From: Lepidostoma basale
Taxonomy: Eukaryota; Arthropoda; Insecta; Trichoptera; Lepidostomatidae
DNA: 64,000 bases
Assembly (NCBI GenBank): GCA_022606425.2
Contig: JAHDVF020000418.1
Span: 806,001-870,000 of the forward strand
Direction of reading: 5' to 3'
A model generated the notes under the pieces. The model searched no databases. It had not been told where the DNA came from and saw only the letters and a program-made list of their open reading frames with translations. The stretch's first letter is position 1. Every line of letters starts with the position of its first letter. This document shows, piece by piece, positions 1 through 9,734 of the stretch. The position numbers and the translations under genes were made by a program.

Positions 1-108
1 ACCAGTAGGGCAAGCCCATTCTATTTATTATGTATGTTATATGTATTATATAAATAGAGAGTCATACGAAAATGTCGCCTCTGTCTTTTTATTTAATGTT
101 ATTCTCTA
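1..108. other. Unassigned sequence at window edge
   Basis: AT-rich sequence with no recognisable feature. Homology to other RTE-1 copies begins at about 109; the codons before that do not align with the paralogous stretches at 25060 or 38600. Confidence 0.5.
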
Positions 109-935
109 TCGCGGATAGTGCGGACGAATTACAAGTCTTGGTGTCGAGAATGTATGAGGTATGCAAGTCAAATGATTTAGTGATGAATGTCGGAAAGTCA
201 AAGGTGATGGTTTTCGAAAGGGAAAAGCAAATGACAGTTTGTAATATAAGTGTGAACGAAGAGAACTTGGAACAGGTGAGGGAATTTGTGTATTTAGGTA
301 GCATGTTCACAGTAGATGGCCGAACGGATGGTGACGTCGAAAGAAGGGTTGATGCGGGTAACAAAGTGAATGGAGCTTTAAAAATAGTTATTGAAAACAA
401 GAATTTATCAATGAAAGCGAAAACGGCCGTTCACAATGGAGTTCTGGTCCCAACCCTAATGTATGGAAGCGAAGTATGAAACTGGCAGAAGAAGGATGAG
501 AGCAGAATAAATGCGGCACAGATGAGGTCCCTAAGACGTATGTGTGGTAGAACGATATACGACAGAATCTCAAATGCTGATATAAGAAAGGAATGTAGAG
601 CGAAAGAAGATAATATGAACAAAATTATGAAAGGATCGCTGCGTTGGTTCGGACATATGGAACGCATGGATGGAGAAAGAATGGTTAAGAAAGTATACGT
701 TAGTCATTTAAATGGGGTACGAAGTCGAGGCAGACCGAGGAAAACATGACATGACCAAATTACTCAAATTTTAAAGGTCGGTCATGTTAGGAAGTCGGAG
801 GAATCGACGTGCGTGTTTGACTCGTTGTATGAATGTGGAGGAAGCTAGAGAGTTTTGCCAGGATAGAGTAGTGTGGCGGTCCATTCTCTCTGCCTACCCC
901 TGCGGGGAAACGGCGTGATGGTTTGTTTGTTTGTT
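109..935 (+). mobile_element. RTE-1 LINE fragment, subfamily A, 5'-truncated
   Basis: This is the 3' part of a non-LTR retrotransposon with an RTE-type endonuclease/reverse-transcriptase ORF. Translation gives the region after the RT palm: LQVLVSRMYEVC, then FVYLGSMF, TLMYGSE, MRSLRRMCG, LRWFGHMERMDG and RSRGRPRKT, as in arthropod RTE polyproteins. The frame is broken by TGA at 477-479 (a Trp codon in sister copies), TGA at 747-749 (Trp in KTWHDQ) and a 1-base gain near 790. The 3' end is complete: GCCTACCCC-TGCG-GGGGAA hairpin at about 891-911, GGCGTGATGG, then (TTTG)n at 919-933. It is a dead copy, with the endonuclease and most of the RT missing. Confidence 0.85.
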
Positions 936-959
936 CTCTATCTAGGCCTCTCTTCTGCA

Positions 960-1162
960 GTCTTTCCCCATTATTAACTATCAATCTTAGTGCTTTGGAG
1001 GTTCGCTTTTAAGGACTCTTTAAAATAATTCTTTTGACCTCCTTTAGAACATTTTCCTTTCATCTGATACAGTATTTTCTCCAGGAGTAAAGGCTTAGGC
1101 ATTCTTATTACATATTCCAGCTCAGTTGTCCCTGTTTTTATTTGAAGTAATAAAATCCGCAC
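960..1162 (-). pseudogene. RTE-type LINE C-terminal fragment (RTE-7)
   Basis: The minus-strand translation contains MPKPLLLEKILYQ, then KGKCSKGGQKNYFKESLKANL. This matches the pattern R(M)P..LP..LLYG.L..GKR..GGQK.R(F/Y)KD.LK.NL seen at the C-terminus of some RTE-like endonuclease/reverse transcriptases. Only about 60 codons remain, with no flanking RT domain. The call rests on this one recognisable block. Confidence 0.5.
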
Positions 1163-1428
1163 TTCAATTAATTTGAAGCATGTTTCAATATGGTATCAAA
1201 TTGAAGCCATCACGCAAAATTCCACGTTCCTGGGAACCGCAAAGGTTGGCCTATATTTGTTTCGTGGGAAATGGGTCATAAGCATATCCAGCACTCGATC
1301 TGTTTACCCGGTGTTCCACATAAGACAATGATGCTTTTCATTACTAATAGAGAGGAGAGAATATTTCATTAGTACGCCAAACGTTGACTCAATCTAGTAT
1401 AATAATACATTACACTTAAGTGTACATA

Positions 1429-2723
1429 TTAGGTCCTTACATATGAAATTGGCGTTTTGCCGTACTGGCAACTTTGATCTCAAATATCTTCTCTTTGGTT
1501 AGGAATTCCAAATTCAAATTTATACAGCTATTTACTCAAGTATTTGTGTTTCGAGAATTATAATTCATTTGTTTTTTCCTTAATTGTTTTTTTTCTTTGC
1601 GTCACTCAGTTTACAAAATGGAAAACTTGAAATATCGCGTTATTTACGAGTACGAGTTACGAGTACGAGTTCCACCGTGGCACCCCTGCAGAAACGGCTC
1701 GAAGGATTAATGATGTGTATGGCAACGGTGCCGTAAAAGAAAACACAATGCGTTTTTGGTTCCAACGTTTTCGTTCTGGAAATTTCGACCTGCAGAACAA
1801 GCCCCGTGGACGGCCGGAGACCAAAGTTGATAATGAAGAATTGAAGGCTATTGTGGAAGCGGATCCATCGCAAACCACGTCCGAGTTAGCTGCAGGCTGC
1901 GGTGTTAGTGATAAAACTGTTTTAATACACTTGAAGCAAATTGGGAAGGTGAAAAAGCTTGAAAGGTGGGTACCTCACGAATTGAGTGAAGAAAATCAAC
2001 AAACGCGCGTTGACTGCTGCGTTGCATTACTCAACCGGCACAATAATGAAGGGATTTTGAATCGAATCATTACCTGTGATGAAAAGTGGATCCTGTATGA
2101 TAATCGGAAGCGCTCATCGCAATGGTTGAACCCTGCCGAACCAGCCAAACCATGCCCCAAGCGAAAATTGACTCCAAAAAAGTTACTTGTGAGCGTTTGG
2201 TGGACTAGTGCTGGTGTCGTTCACTACAGCTTTCTTAAATCTGGCCAGACGATTACGGCAGATGTCTATTGTCAGCAACTGCAAACCATGATGGAAAAGC
2301 TAGCTGCTAAACAACCGAGGCTGGTTAATCGCTCTAGGCCACTGTTGCTTCATGATAACGCTAGACCACACACTGCACAACAGACGGCTACCAAATTAGA
2401 AGAGCTTCAATTGGAATGTCTAAGACATCCACCGTACTCTCCGGACCTTGCCCCAACAGATTACTATTTTTTCGAAATTTGGATAACTTCTTGCAAGGGA
2501 AAAAATTCAACTCCGATGGGGCAGTCCAAACCGACTTCAAAGATTTTATTGATTCCCGTCCGAATACTTTTTTTAGTAAAGGGATCGATGAACTACCTAT
2601 GAGATGGCAAAAGTGCATAGATAGCAATGGTACATACTTTGATTAAATAAATATATTATATTTAAAAAATAAAACTTTATGTTCCTCCCATACAAAACGC
2701 TAATTTCTTATGTAAGGACCTAA
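1429..2723 (+). mobile_element. mariner transposon, DD34D, full length but mutated
   Basis: The 1295-bp element is bounded by near-perfect terminal inverted repeats of about 31 bp, which read TTAGGTCCTTACATA inward from both ends and differ at two positions. It is flanked by TA at 1427-1428 and 2724-2725, the canonical Tc1/mariner target duplication. It contains one transposase gene (1618-2646). Well preserved TIRs and a mostly intact coding region suggest a fairly young insertion, although the ORF is broken twice. Confidence 0.95.
1618..2646 (+). pseudogene. mariner transposase, cecropia-like, two frameshifts
   Basis: Cut-and-paste DDE transposase. ATG at 1618 opens MENLKYRVIYEYE, then the frame is lost by a 13-bp tandem duplication of TACGAGTACGAGT at about 1650-1675. 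The main frame resumes with ETARRIND and FWFQRFRSG (HTH region), QIGKVKKLERWVPHEL, TCDEKW (first D), HDNARPHTA (second D) and YSPDLAPTD (third D). There are exactly 34 residues between the second and third Asp, so DD34D. A 1-base slip in the T run near 2468-2473 shifts the end, whose proper frame reads FRNLDNFLQGKKF to RWQKCIDSNGTYFD, stop TAA 2644-2646. Block order and C-terminus resemble the transposase moiety of human SETMAR (Hsmar1). All three catalytic residues remain, but no continuous protein can be made. Confidence 0.93.
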
Positions 2724-2810
2724 TATATCTATACATATGGTCATTTGAAATATTATGTAATAAATAATATAACACATTGATTGTATTATCAGAATAGTGT
2801 TCTTTATACC

Positions 2811-3262
2811 GATTCTACCGATTCTTATGTGTGGAAGCGAAGCAAGGAATTAACAAAAGAAAGATGAACGTAGAATAAATTCAGTAGAAATGAGATCTCT
2901 GGGTATGATAGAATGTCGAATTAAAATAACAGAAGTAAATGCGGTGCGAATGACGGGGGAACAAAATAATAAAAGAATAATTAAGATGGTTAGGACACGT
3001 GGAAAGAATGAATGAATGAATAATTGTACAGAAAGTAGCTATGTGTTTACTATGTAAATGGAACTAGAAATAGAGGAAGACCAAGGGAAACGTGGCACGA
3101 TCAAATAAATCAAATATTAAATGTCGGCCACGTGAGGAGTCAGACAAATCGACGCGCGTGCATGACACGATGCATGACAGGGATGCGAGGGAAATATGTC
3201 AGGAAAGAAAATTGTGAAAGTCCATTATTTTCGCCTACCCCTTCGGGGAGACGAGAGTTTTG
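2811..3262 (+). mobile_element. RTE-1 fragment, subfamily B, strongly decayed
   Basis: Sister-copy words are recognisable: cttatgtgtggaagcgaagc (MCGSEA), gtagaaatgagatctct (VEMRSL), acgtggcacgatcaaat (TWHDQI) and cacgtgaggagtcaga (HVRSQ). It ends with GCCTACCCCTTCGGGGAGACG at about 3233-3253. Many indels break the frame, and the TTAG tail is lost. Confidence 0.75.
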
Positions 3263-3505
3263 GCAAGGCGATACATGACATCTGTAAAATATAAAAACAC
3301 TTAATTATTATTAAATACGTTAAAAAATATATAAATCTATTTTATTGTTGAGGTCTTACATAATCGTTTAATTTGTTTGATATTTCATATATTTTACTTA
3401 AAAAAATTGGGCAGTATCTTAAAAAACAATAGTTATTTCTTGATAATTTTTTTGTTGATAAATTAATTGAATCAGCTATTTTTCATTGATTAAAAATACA
3501 ATTTA
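3263..3505. other. AT-rich spacer
   Basis: About 80% A+T by eye, with no ORF, inverted repeat or known repeat recognised. Confidence 0.5.
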
Positions 3506-3507
3506 AC

Positions 3508-3866
3508 TTACTTACTAGCTAACCGGCATGCCGTTTTCCCGAAGGGGTACACAGAAAAAATGGACTGCCACACTTTTTATTTCCTGACATACTTCTCTCG
3601 CTTCCTAAACATTCATTCATCGTGTCATGGACGCACGTCGATTTATTCGACTCCTCGCGTGACGGAAATTCTAAATTTGATTTATTTGATCGTGCCATGT
3701 TTTCCTCGGTCTATCTCTATAATTTATTCTTCAGTCCAAACCATCTTAATGTTATCATACACAGTTTTCTCACACATTCGTCTAAGGGATATCATTTCTA
3801 CTGCATTTGTTCTGCTTACATCCTTCTTTTGCCAGTTTCATGGTTTGCTTTCATACATAAGGGAAA
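3508..3866 (-). mobile_element. RTE-1 fragment, subfamily B, 3' end
   Basis: On the minus strand it runs from CTTATGTATGAAAGC (3866) to the 3' hairpin with a TTCG-type loop at about 3536-3552 and a degenerate (AGTA)n tail at 3508-3520. Coding words RSQ-R, WHDQIN and MCE.T are visible in different frames. It is 5'-truncated at the MYGSEA position, the same point as the copy at 21183-21697. Confidence 0.75.
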
Positions 3867-3869
3867 AAT

Positions 3870-4784
3870 AAAGTGAATATATGTAACTAATATATTTGCC
3901 TTATCTTTGATATTTTATTATTTTTGTTTATACTCTAAAACACCTTTAATTAAGATTAATATGTTACCTGCATATCTAACTAAAAATGTAGCATGTAGTT
4001 ATGAAATACATGACTATTTGACGAGAGGTCGTGATAGATTCCGACTTCGGAGACCCAGACTTGAAAGTACAGAGAAATGTGTTATTTCATAGAGTATTTA
4101 AATTATATTGTTTAACGAATTGTCAAATGAGGTATGAGATGCCGGTTCTCTTTCGATCTTTTGTCAAAAATGCTTTCAATATGTTCTAATTACTGATATT
4201 AAATGTTTTTGTTGTTTTTCTCATTTGCCATTTTTATATTATTAACCAATTGTTTATAAAATATAGTTTTATAAATTGTAAAATGTCCCTGTAATTTTTT
4301 ACAGCTTTATTAAATAAATAAATATAAATAAATTATCTAGAAATAATAGTTTATCTTGTTTAATAACTGTAAAGAAAAATATATTTGACGTCATCAATTA
4401 TTTTACCTGCGTGAGCAGGTGTTTTGTATTTTTTAGCTGTTTTCTTGTTAATATTTATTGTGTACTAAAACCTATCAAACTATTTCAATTATTAAGCATT
4501 TGCGTGTTGTCATATAAAGTGTGTTTAACAAAAACAATGGCTCTGTGAAAACAAAAAGTACAACGCTGACAGGTCTACCTTTAGCATTTCATTCGACCCA
4601 GCCGACTGGGGTGTACGAGTATGTAGCTAAAACAGCAATCAGCAAACAAAGCACAACCATTTAAAACTCGCTTTAAATCTGATCGTTGCGAGGTCACTCT
4701 CATTAGAAAAGATTTTTCAACCTCGCCCCTACGAACACACAAAAGTTAAATGAAATGTACACACGCGTGTACTCGTATATAAGA
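3870..4784. other. Unassigned sequence
   Basis: No ORF above 62 codons has recognisable content. It carries two copies of the octamer TACGAGTA/TACTCGTA (4614, 4768), discussed in the findings. Confidence 0.5.
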
Positions 4785-4954
4785 TAACTAATTAACTAAC
4801 TAATCGTCACTTCGAAAGGGTAGGCAGAAGGAATGTGCTGCAATACATTTCTTTCCTGACAAAATTCTCTCGCTTCCTCAGCGTTCATACATCGTATCAT
4901 GCACGCACGTAGATATCTCCGACTCCTCACGCGGGAGACATTCAATATTTGATT
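4785..4954 (-). mobile_element. RTE-1 3' end, truncated
   Basis: Reading the minus strand, it shows VSRVRSRRYLRACMIRCMNAEEAREFCQ in segments, then the 3' hairpin region and a (TTAG)n tail at 4785-4800. It stops where a jockey-type 3' end of the opposite orientation begins (about 4955). Confidence 0.7.
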
Positions 4955-4959
4955 TATAA

Positions 4960-5262
4960 GAGCAAGATTATGAGCGATATCTCCGACAGCGACAGCGCAG
5001 ATTGTTTTACCTACCGGCCGCCAGAACCAATCTGCCTCTGGTGACACCGTTGGGAAGAGCATTAAGTCTGCTGAACGCCGCCTCCCCGGAGAACGATGCT
5101 TTCATATTAGTGAATTATCTTGTCTTCCTAATGTTGAACCATCTCTCATGCTTTCCTGGTATTATGTTATTTGTACTCGTATACAATATTTTACATGTAC
5201 TCTGTAATATATGCCTTACAATTTTTGGCTGTTTGTAATGTCTTTTGAGTAAATAAACAAAT
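4960..5262 (+). mobile_element. Jockey-type LINE 3' end
   Basis: Translation includes FYLPAARTNLPLVTPLGRAL, the C-terminal block R(x)R(x)FYLP.CRTNLP..MP.GRA of the jockey-like family whose longer copy lies at 7723-8970. The rest is 3' UTR, ending in GTAAATAAACAAATTTGATGATGG. Compared with sister copies (23580, 48370), this copy has an extra TACTCGTA at 5169-5176. Confidence 0.7.
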
Positions 5263-5264
5263 TT

Positions 5265-5890
5265 GATGATGGTGTTTTTGTACCGACCCTCACGTGTGGA
5301 AGCGTAACATGGAACTGGCTAATTTTTTTTCACAACAATCCTTCAAAATCCAATCCCAAAGTCAATTTTCCAAATCGGGCCCTCCCCTTGATAATGCCTA
5401 TTTCGCTTCACAATATTAAAAAAAAAATAATAAACAATGATCCTCAAATGCAAAAATGGCAGTGGACAATGGTGTTCTTGTACTTACCCTTATGTATGGA
5501 TGAGAACATTGAAACTAGCAAAAGAAGGATGAAAATAGAATAATTGCGATCTATTATACGACTGTGTGGAAAATCTGTGTACGGTAGAGTGTCGAATGAA
5601 AATATAATAAGTTAATGCAGTGCGAATGTTAAAACAAACTTACGAAAGGAACATTAGGAAGGTTTGGACACATGGAAAGAATGGTTAAATAAAAGTATAT
5701 ATTAACGATGTAAATGGAAATAACAATAGAGGAAGACCAACCAAAACGTGGCACGATCAAATTAATCAAATATTTTAATGTCGGACACGTGAGGGATCAA
5801 ATGTTAAGGATGCGAGAAAAGTATGCCAGGAAATAAAGTGTGGCAGTCCATTCTTTCTGCCTACCACTTTAGCCAGACGCCGAGATGTTA
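5265..5890 (+). mobile_element. RTE-1 fragment, subfamily B, interrupted
   Basis: A short piece (5270-5320; ACCGACCCTCACGTGTGGAAGC) matches the PTLMYGSEA region. About 130 bp of unrelated AT-rich DNA follows, then a longer copy from 5450 (AAATGGCAGTGGACAATGG) to the 3' hairpin at about 5855-5880. Frames are destroyed. The repeated PTLMYGSE block suggests two adjacent insertions rather than one copy. Confidence 0.65.
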
Positions 5891-5894
5891 TTTA

Positions 5895-6045
5895 AATTGA
5901 AGTAGAAAAAGATGAAGACAGGGGAAAACGTGGCATGATTAAATACATTAAATATTTTAATGTCGGCCACGTGAGGTGTCGGAGAAATAGACGTGCGTGC
6001 ATGTATGAATGTTGAGGAAGTGAGTAAATATTGTAGGAAATGTTT
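5895..6045 (+). mobile_element. RTE-1 subfamily B, additional partial copy
   Basis: Second TWHDQI-to-NVEE segment (ACGTGGCATGATTAA, GTCGGCCACGTGAGG, GACGTGCGTGCATG) directly after the previous copy's 3' end. No hairpin or tail remains. Confidence 0.6.
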
Positions 6046-6049
6046 TTAT

Positions 6050-6335
6050 TTTTCATTTCATTTATTTATTTAAATATATCCTAAGCATTACAGAATTATT
6101 TTCCAATATACTAAGGATACAAGTTGGAGATAAACAACAATAAGTAACACATAATAAAATAATAAAAAGAACAAGAAAGAAAAGATACATGACAAAAAAG
6201 GAAAGTGCTTCCCTCAGTTGAGCCAGACTATCACAAAATACGTCAAATTCCGAGTTGACACGATTTTGTAAAGATATTGTTCTACCTACCGGCATAACCA
6301 TTGGCAGGTTGGTTCTGCATCGTGAGAGATATAAC
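6050..6335 (-). mobile_element. Jockey-type LINE 3' end
   Basis: Minus-strand translation shows LYLSRCRTNLPMVMPVGRTI, nearly the same as the C-terminus of the jockey ORF at 7723-8970. It ends in an AT-rich tail, (AAATA)-like, at 6050-6075. Confidence 0.75.
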
Positions 6336-6790
6336 AATCTATGGCTCCGTTATCGAAGACAATTATCCGATTTATTAAATATAGAAGAAGAGAACTTTGC
6401 CGTTTGACCATCACTTTTGTATATACTATTATAAAATGTATTATATTATTTTTGTGTGAAGATTATAATGTTGGATTTTCATTCTACTCGACGTAATGAT
6501 AAATATTTTAATTAGTTTGTTTGATAGACAGTTATACGGTACAGTAGGTTCATGAAATGTCGCACACCACGTAAAGTTGACATTTCGCAACAGGACTAAC
6601 GAAATACTATTATCATGCTTCAATATTAGAATATTATAATGTCATTATTAATTCAAAAAGTATTGTTTGAATTTTATTTTTCATTTCTATTTCAAATACT
6701 ACGGAATGATGGAAGTAGAATATTAGAGCAACGAGCATTTTTTTTTTAAATGATTACATTACAACTTTCGAAATTAAATTACACTAACAA
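6336..6790. other. Unassigned AT-rich sequence
   Basis: No repeat family, coding potential or structure recognised. Confidence 0.5.
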
Positions 6791-6794
6791 CAAC

Positions 6795-6872
6795 ATTTGC
6801 GCTACAGCCCACTATGGGCCCCGGCCTCCTCACGAATTCTTCGACACTCTCCCCGGTCCATCGCCCGCATTT
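6795..6872 (-). mobile_element. RTE-3 LINE 3' terminal fragment
   Basis: The minus strand reads GAGGCCGGGGCCCATAGTGG followed by GCTGTAGCGC. This is the same 3' end as the RTE-3 copy at 29665-30135 (GAGGCCAAGTCCCACACCGG, then GATGTAGCGCC). Only about 78 bp are left. Confidence 0.55.
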
Positions 6873-7089
6873 TATTTTTATTTATTATTTATTTTTAATT
6901 ATATTGTACATAATACACAAATGAGACATAACAAACGAAAAACATTTAGGCGACTCATTTGGACACAAAACGGTGTTACAAAGATAAGACAAAGATAAAA
7001 CAACATGAAACCAAAAAATCACACATTTCAGAAGGAACCCAAATATATCGACGTCAGTGAGGCTCTACTCTTTTTAGAATTGGTTATAT

Positions 7090-7478
7090 TTTTTTATGAA
7101 TAATGCCTAACTGACACCGAAAATGTCCAAATCCGAGACGATAAGTTTCAACGTCCGAATCGCTCTTCTTACTGGCATCGCGAAAGGCAGGTTGGTTCTG
7201 CGTAACGGAGGTTATTATCCGGAACATAAATACCTATTTTCTCCAGAACATAGGGGTTCTCAATAGAGCCCCGAATCAGTTTGAAAAAATACTTTGACTT
7301 TAATCCTTCCCTCCTGAGTTCGAGGGAGTTATACCCTAGCATACCCTAAAAAAATGCCGTTGGATAGAGCTAAAGATATACCCCGTACTCTCTCATGTAG
7401 AGGGCTCTCAAGAATTTCTTTTGAACCCTCTCTAACATGAGAGAATACTGAGCCTCATGACTCCACATCACGGCACCT
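7090..7478 (-). mobile_element. Jockey-type LINE fragment
   Basis: Minus-strand sequence contains the block with AACCAACCTGCC (RTNLP) at about 7180-7200 and the upstream leucine-rich, charged segment. It aligns in order with the C-terminal third of the jockey ORF at 7723-8970. There are multiple stops. Confidence 0.6.
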
Positions 7479-7489
7479 TCCTTGAGCCT

Positions 7490-7580
7490 GCTCTGCATTC
7501 TCCAGTTTGTTACACCAATTGCCCTGAGGTCCCCCTCCACACCATCCATTCACCTCAGTTTTGGTATTCCTACAGTTCGC
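7490..7580 (-). mobile_element. RTE-3 fragment, 3' half of an interrupted copy
   Basis: The minus-strand translation reads GKRTVGIPKLR, then MDGVEGDLRAIGVTNWR. This is the continuation expected after the RTE-3 segment at 8985-9245 (ending RMEEDRIPGKIF). The 1.4-kb jockey copy lies between the two, so one RTE-3 copy was split by a jockey insertion. Confidence 0.6.
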
Positions 7581-7584
7581 TTTC

Positions 7585-8980
7585 CATTTCATTTCATTTA
7601 TTTAATTTAATTTAATTTAATTTATTTTGATAATAATCACAAACATTACAGACATACAATTCCAAATCGTTTGCAATTACATTATAAACAGAGAAGCGTT
7701 AAAAAAAATAAAAATTAACTTATCATAACATTGATATTGCATCCCTGAGGCAACTCACACTATCACGAAATATGTCGACCTCCGAGGCGATCCGATTAAG
7801 CAATAAGATTGCCCTACCCACAGGCATTACCATTGGCAGGTTGGTTCTGCAGCGTGGCAAATAAAACAATCTGTGCTGTCTTTGACGAAGGTAATTATCA
7901 GGGACAAATAGACCTACATCACTCAGGACATCCGAGTTCTGTATACGGCCGCCAATCAGCTGAAAGAAGTGAACTCCCAAGTGAATGTTCCTCCTTCTCT
8001 CCAATGATTGGTAGCTTAGCATACCTAGCAAGAATTCAGTCGGAAAGAGCCACGGGTAATAACCGCGCTCCCTGAGGTAAAGAAAGCGCAGAAATTTTTT
8101 CTGCACTCGCTCCACCATCAGAGAATATCGGATCCCAGGCGGTGACCAAATAACGGAACTATATTCCAGCCGACTTCTTACCAGGGAATTATACAACACC
8201 CGAAGTACCTGTGTGTTCGAAAATATCTTGGCATTCCTGAAAACAAATCCAAGCATTTTAATGGAACTATTACATAGAGCAACTATGTGAAGATTGAACG
8301 ATAATTGAGCATCGAACAGAACACCGAGATCTCTGGATGTAGAAGCTCTTTCAAGCTGTACCCCATCCATAAGATAGCGAAAGTATAATGTTTTCGATGC
8401 CCGTGTGTATGACATAACAAAGCACTTGGAGACGTTGAAGAATAATTTGTTACGTTTACTCCATTGGGTTATGCTCTGAATGTCACACTGAAGCTTCAAG
8501 CAATCTGAGGGATTCTCTATTTCAGAGAAAACTTTTATGTCATCAGCAAATAATAAAAAATTTGAAAACTTTATTTCGTTAGAAATATCATTTATGAATA
8601 TCGTGAAAAGCAATGGTCCTAAATTAGACCCTTGTGGCACCCCTGATGAGGTGTGAAAGGCTGAAGACTGAAAAAGTCCATATGACACATATTGTTTTCG
8701 AGATGTTAGATAGCTAGAGAAAAGCTTGAGCAGATTGTCACTAAAGCCAATCCTTTGAAGCTTTCGAAGCAAAAGTTGGTGGTCCACCTTATCAAACGCT
8801 TTTGAAAAATCGCTATACGAGCAGTCGACTTGTGCACCTTTATCAAGGCACTTAGTGACAAAGTTCGTAAATACCATCAAATTAGTAATGGTTGAACGCC
8901 CTGATCTGAATCCATGCTGTTCATTAATTATGAATGGTTCTATCTTTGGGTTAATAAAACGATGTATCATGTATCGATCT
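7585..8980 (-). mobile_element. Jockey-type LINE, 5'-truncated, long RT ORF
   Basis: About 1.4 kb with the 3' part of ORF2, a 3' UTR and a clean (AAATT)n tail at 7592-7625 on the minus strand. The tail repeat shows target-primed insertion. No endonuclease or gag-like ORF1 is present. It is the best preserved LINE in the window. Confidence 0.85.
7723..8970 (-). CDS. Jockey-type reverse transcriptase, C-terminal 415 codons
   Basis: RNA-directed DNA polymerase fragment that would copy LINE RNA into DNA at nicked chromosomal targets. Visible RT blocks are EQHGFRSGRST (17-27), DFSKAFDKVDH (54-64, palm motif A region), SSGVPQGSNLGPL (108-120) and FADD (141-144, catalytic Asp pair). These are followed by the thumb and connection, SRDLGVLFD, LVRSRLEYSSVIWSP and the C-terminal FYLPRCRTNLPMVMP. 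The fingers N-terminus, the APE endonuclease and the true start are missing, so the apparent ATG is internal. The frame is open throughout, which indicates a young insertion. Jockey/BS-like affiliation is inferred from block order; CR1-like is the alternative. It cannot act alone. Confidence 0.85.
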   Translation of the reverse strand: MIHRFINPKIEPFIINEQHGFRSGRSTITNLMVFTNFVTKCLDKGAQVDCSYSDFSKAFDKVDHQLLLRKLQRIGFSDNLLKLFSSYLTSRKQYVSYGLFQSSAFHTSSGVPQGSNLGPLLFTIFINDISNEIKFSNFLLFADDIKVFSEIENPSDCLKLQCDIQSITQWSKRNKLFFNVSKCFVMSYTRASKTLYFRYLMDGVQLERASTSRDLGVLFDAQLSFNLHIVALCNSSIKMLGFVFRNAKIFSNTQVLRVLYNSLVRSRLEYSSVIWSPPGIRYSLMVERVQKKFLRFLYLRERGYYPWLFPTEFLLGMLSYQSLERRRNIHLGVHFFQLIGGRIQNSDVLSDVGLFVPDNYLRQRQHRLFYLPRCRTNLPMVMPVGRAILLLNRIASEVDIFRDSVSCLRDAISML

Positions 8981-8984
8981 GGTC

Positions 8985-9248
8985 ATGTATCGAAAATCTT
9001 ACCTGGGATTCGATCTTCTTCCATTCGCTGGAGGTCTCCCAACCATCTAAGACACTGTATTTTTATAAACTTCACTATGTTGGGCTCGTTATAAAGTCCT
9101 TCCAGCTCCTGGTTATACATTACTCTTCACACTCCACCTTCACAGAGAGGCCCAAAGATTTTTCTCAAAACCTTCCTTTCAAAGAGCAGCAGCGCAATTT
9201 CGTCCCTTTTTCTCAGTACCCAACACTCCGCACCATAAATGGTACAAT
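8985..9248 (-). mobile_element. RTE-3 fragment, 5' half of an interrupted copy
   Basis: Minus-strand translation reads TIYGAECWVLRKRDE, LLFERKVLRKIFGPL, MYNQELEGLY, then RWLGDLQRMEEDRIPGKIF. This is the RTE C-terminal region (compare KILRKIFGP at 29900). It is 5'-truncated at the MYG-E position and continues at 7490-7580 beyond the jockey insertion. Confidence 0.65.
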
Positions 9249-9254
9249 AACTGG

Positions 9255-9425
9255 TCACAGCAATGTTTTATTCTAAGGATTAATTGTATCTCAAAATAGA
9301 CGAAAATGCAAATTGGAAACAGAATATGGTGGTTGAGGCGTTTACAGGACTTATGACTTGTCATTGGTTGGGTTAAGTGCACGCTATATGTCCCCATTCC
9401 GGCCTTCTTACGACCACCACGTCTT
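9255..9425 (-). repeat. Unclassified dispersed repeat X, copy 1
   Basis: On the minus strand this copy aligns with 18500-18697 and 35300-35437. Shared words include ACCCAACCAATG, GTCATAAGTC and TTGAGATACAATTAATCC. No coding capacity or clear terminal repeats are visible. Confidence 0.6.
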
Positions 9426-9494
9426 ATGTTTTATTAAGTAATAGTTTGGTTATTTATGTTGTTGATTGAAATTTCTTGGTAGAAGTTCATTGCA

Positions 9495-9734
9495 AATAAT
9501 GAAAATAAAAAAATTGTATTAAGAATTTTTCTATGTTTATTTTTAGTGTAAAATCTACTTATTGATTTTCGTCTTCGACCGGTTTCGGCAGCTCGCTGCC
9601 ATCTTCTGCCATCATCCACACCAGAAGATGGCAGCGAGCTGCCGAAACCGGTTGAAGACGAAAATCAATAAGTAGATTTTACACTAAAACATAGAAAAAT
9701 TCTTAATACAATTTTTTTATTTTCATTATTAATA
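9495..9734. repeat. Inverted-repeat element with hammerhead-like arms, family 3
   Basis: Two arms of about 113 bp (9495-9608 and 9622-9734) are inverted copies with few differences around a 13-bp spacer. On the plus strand the right arm contains CAGAAGA (9622-9628), a stem GGCAGC/GCTGCC, GAAAC (9644-9648), CG and GTT (9651-9653). The same order of elements is a hammerhead ribozyme core except for A at position 4. The left arm carries the mirror image. A related, longer copy lies at 48490-49165. Confidence 0.75.

Noticed and set aside
1715..1723. GTG at 1715 as mariner transposase start
   Set aside because: Homologous codons (ETARRIND) continue in frame upstream, and the real ATG lies at 1618 before a 13-bp duplication.
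6750..6998. 82-codon open frame as a gene
   Set aside because: It lies over the minus-strand 3' end of an RTE-3 fragment and AT-rich sequence; chance opening.
7723..8970. Host protein-coding gene from the 415-codon frame
   Set aside because: RT motifs (FADD, SGVPQGS), a simple-repeat tail and several truncated siblings show it is a jockey-type LINE.
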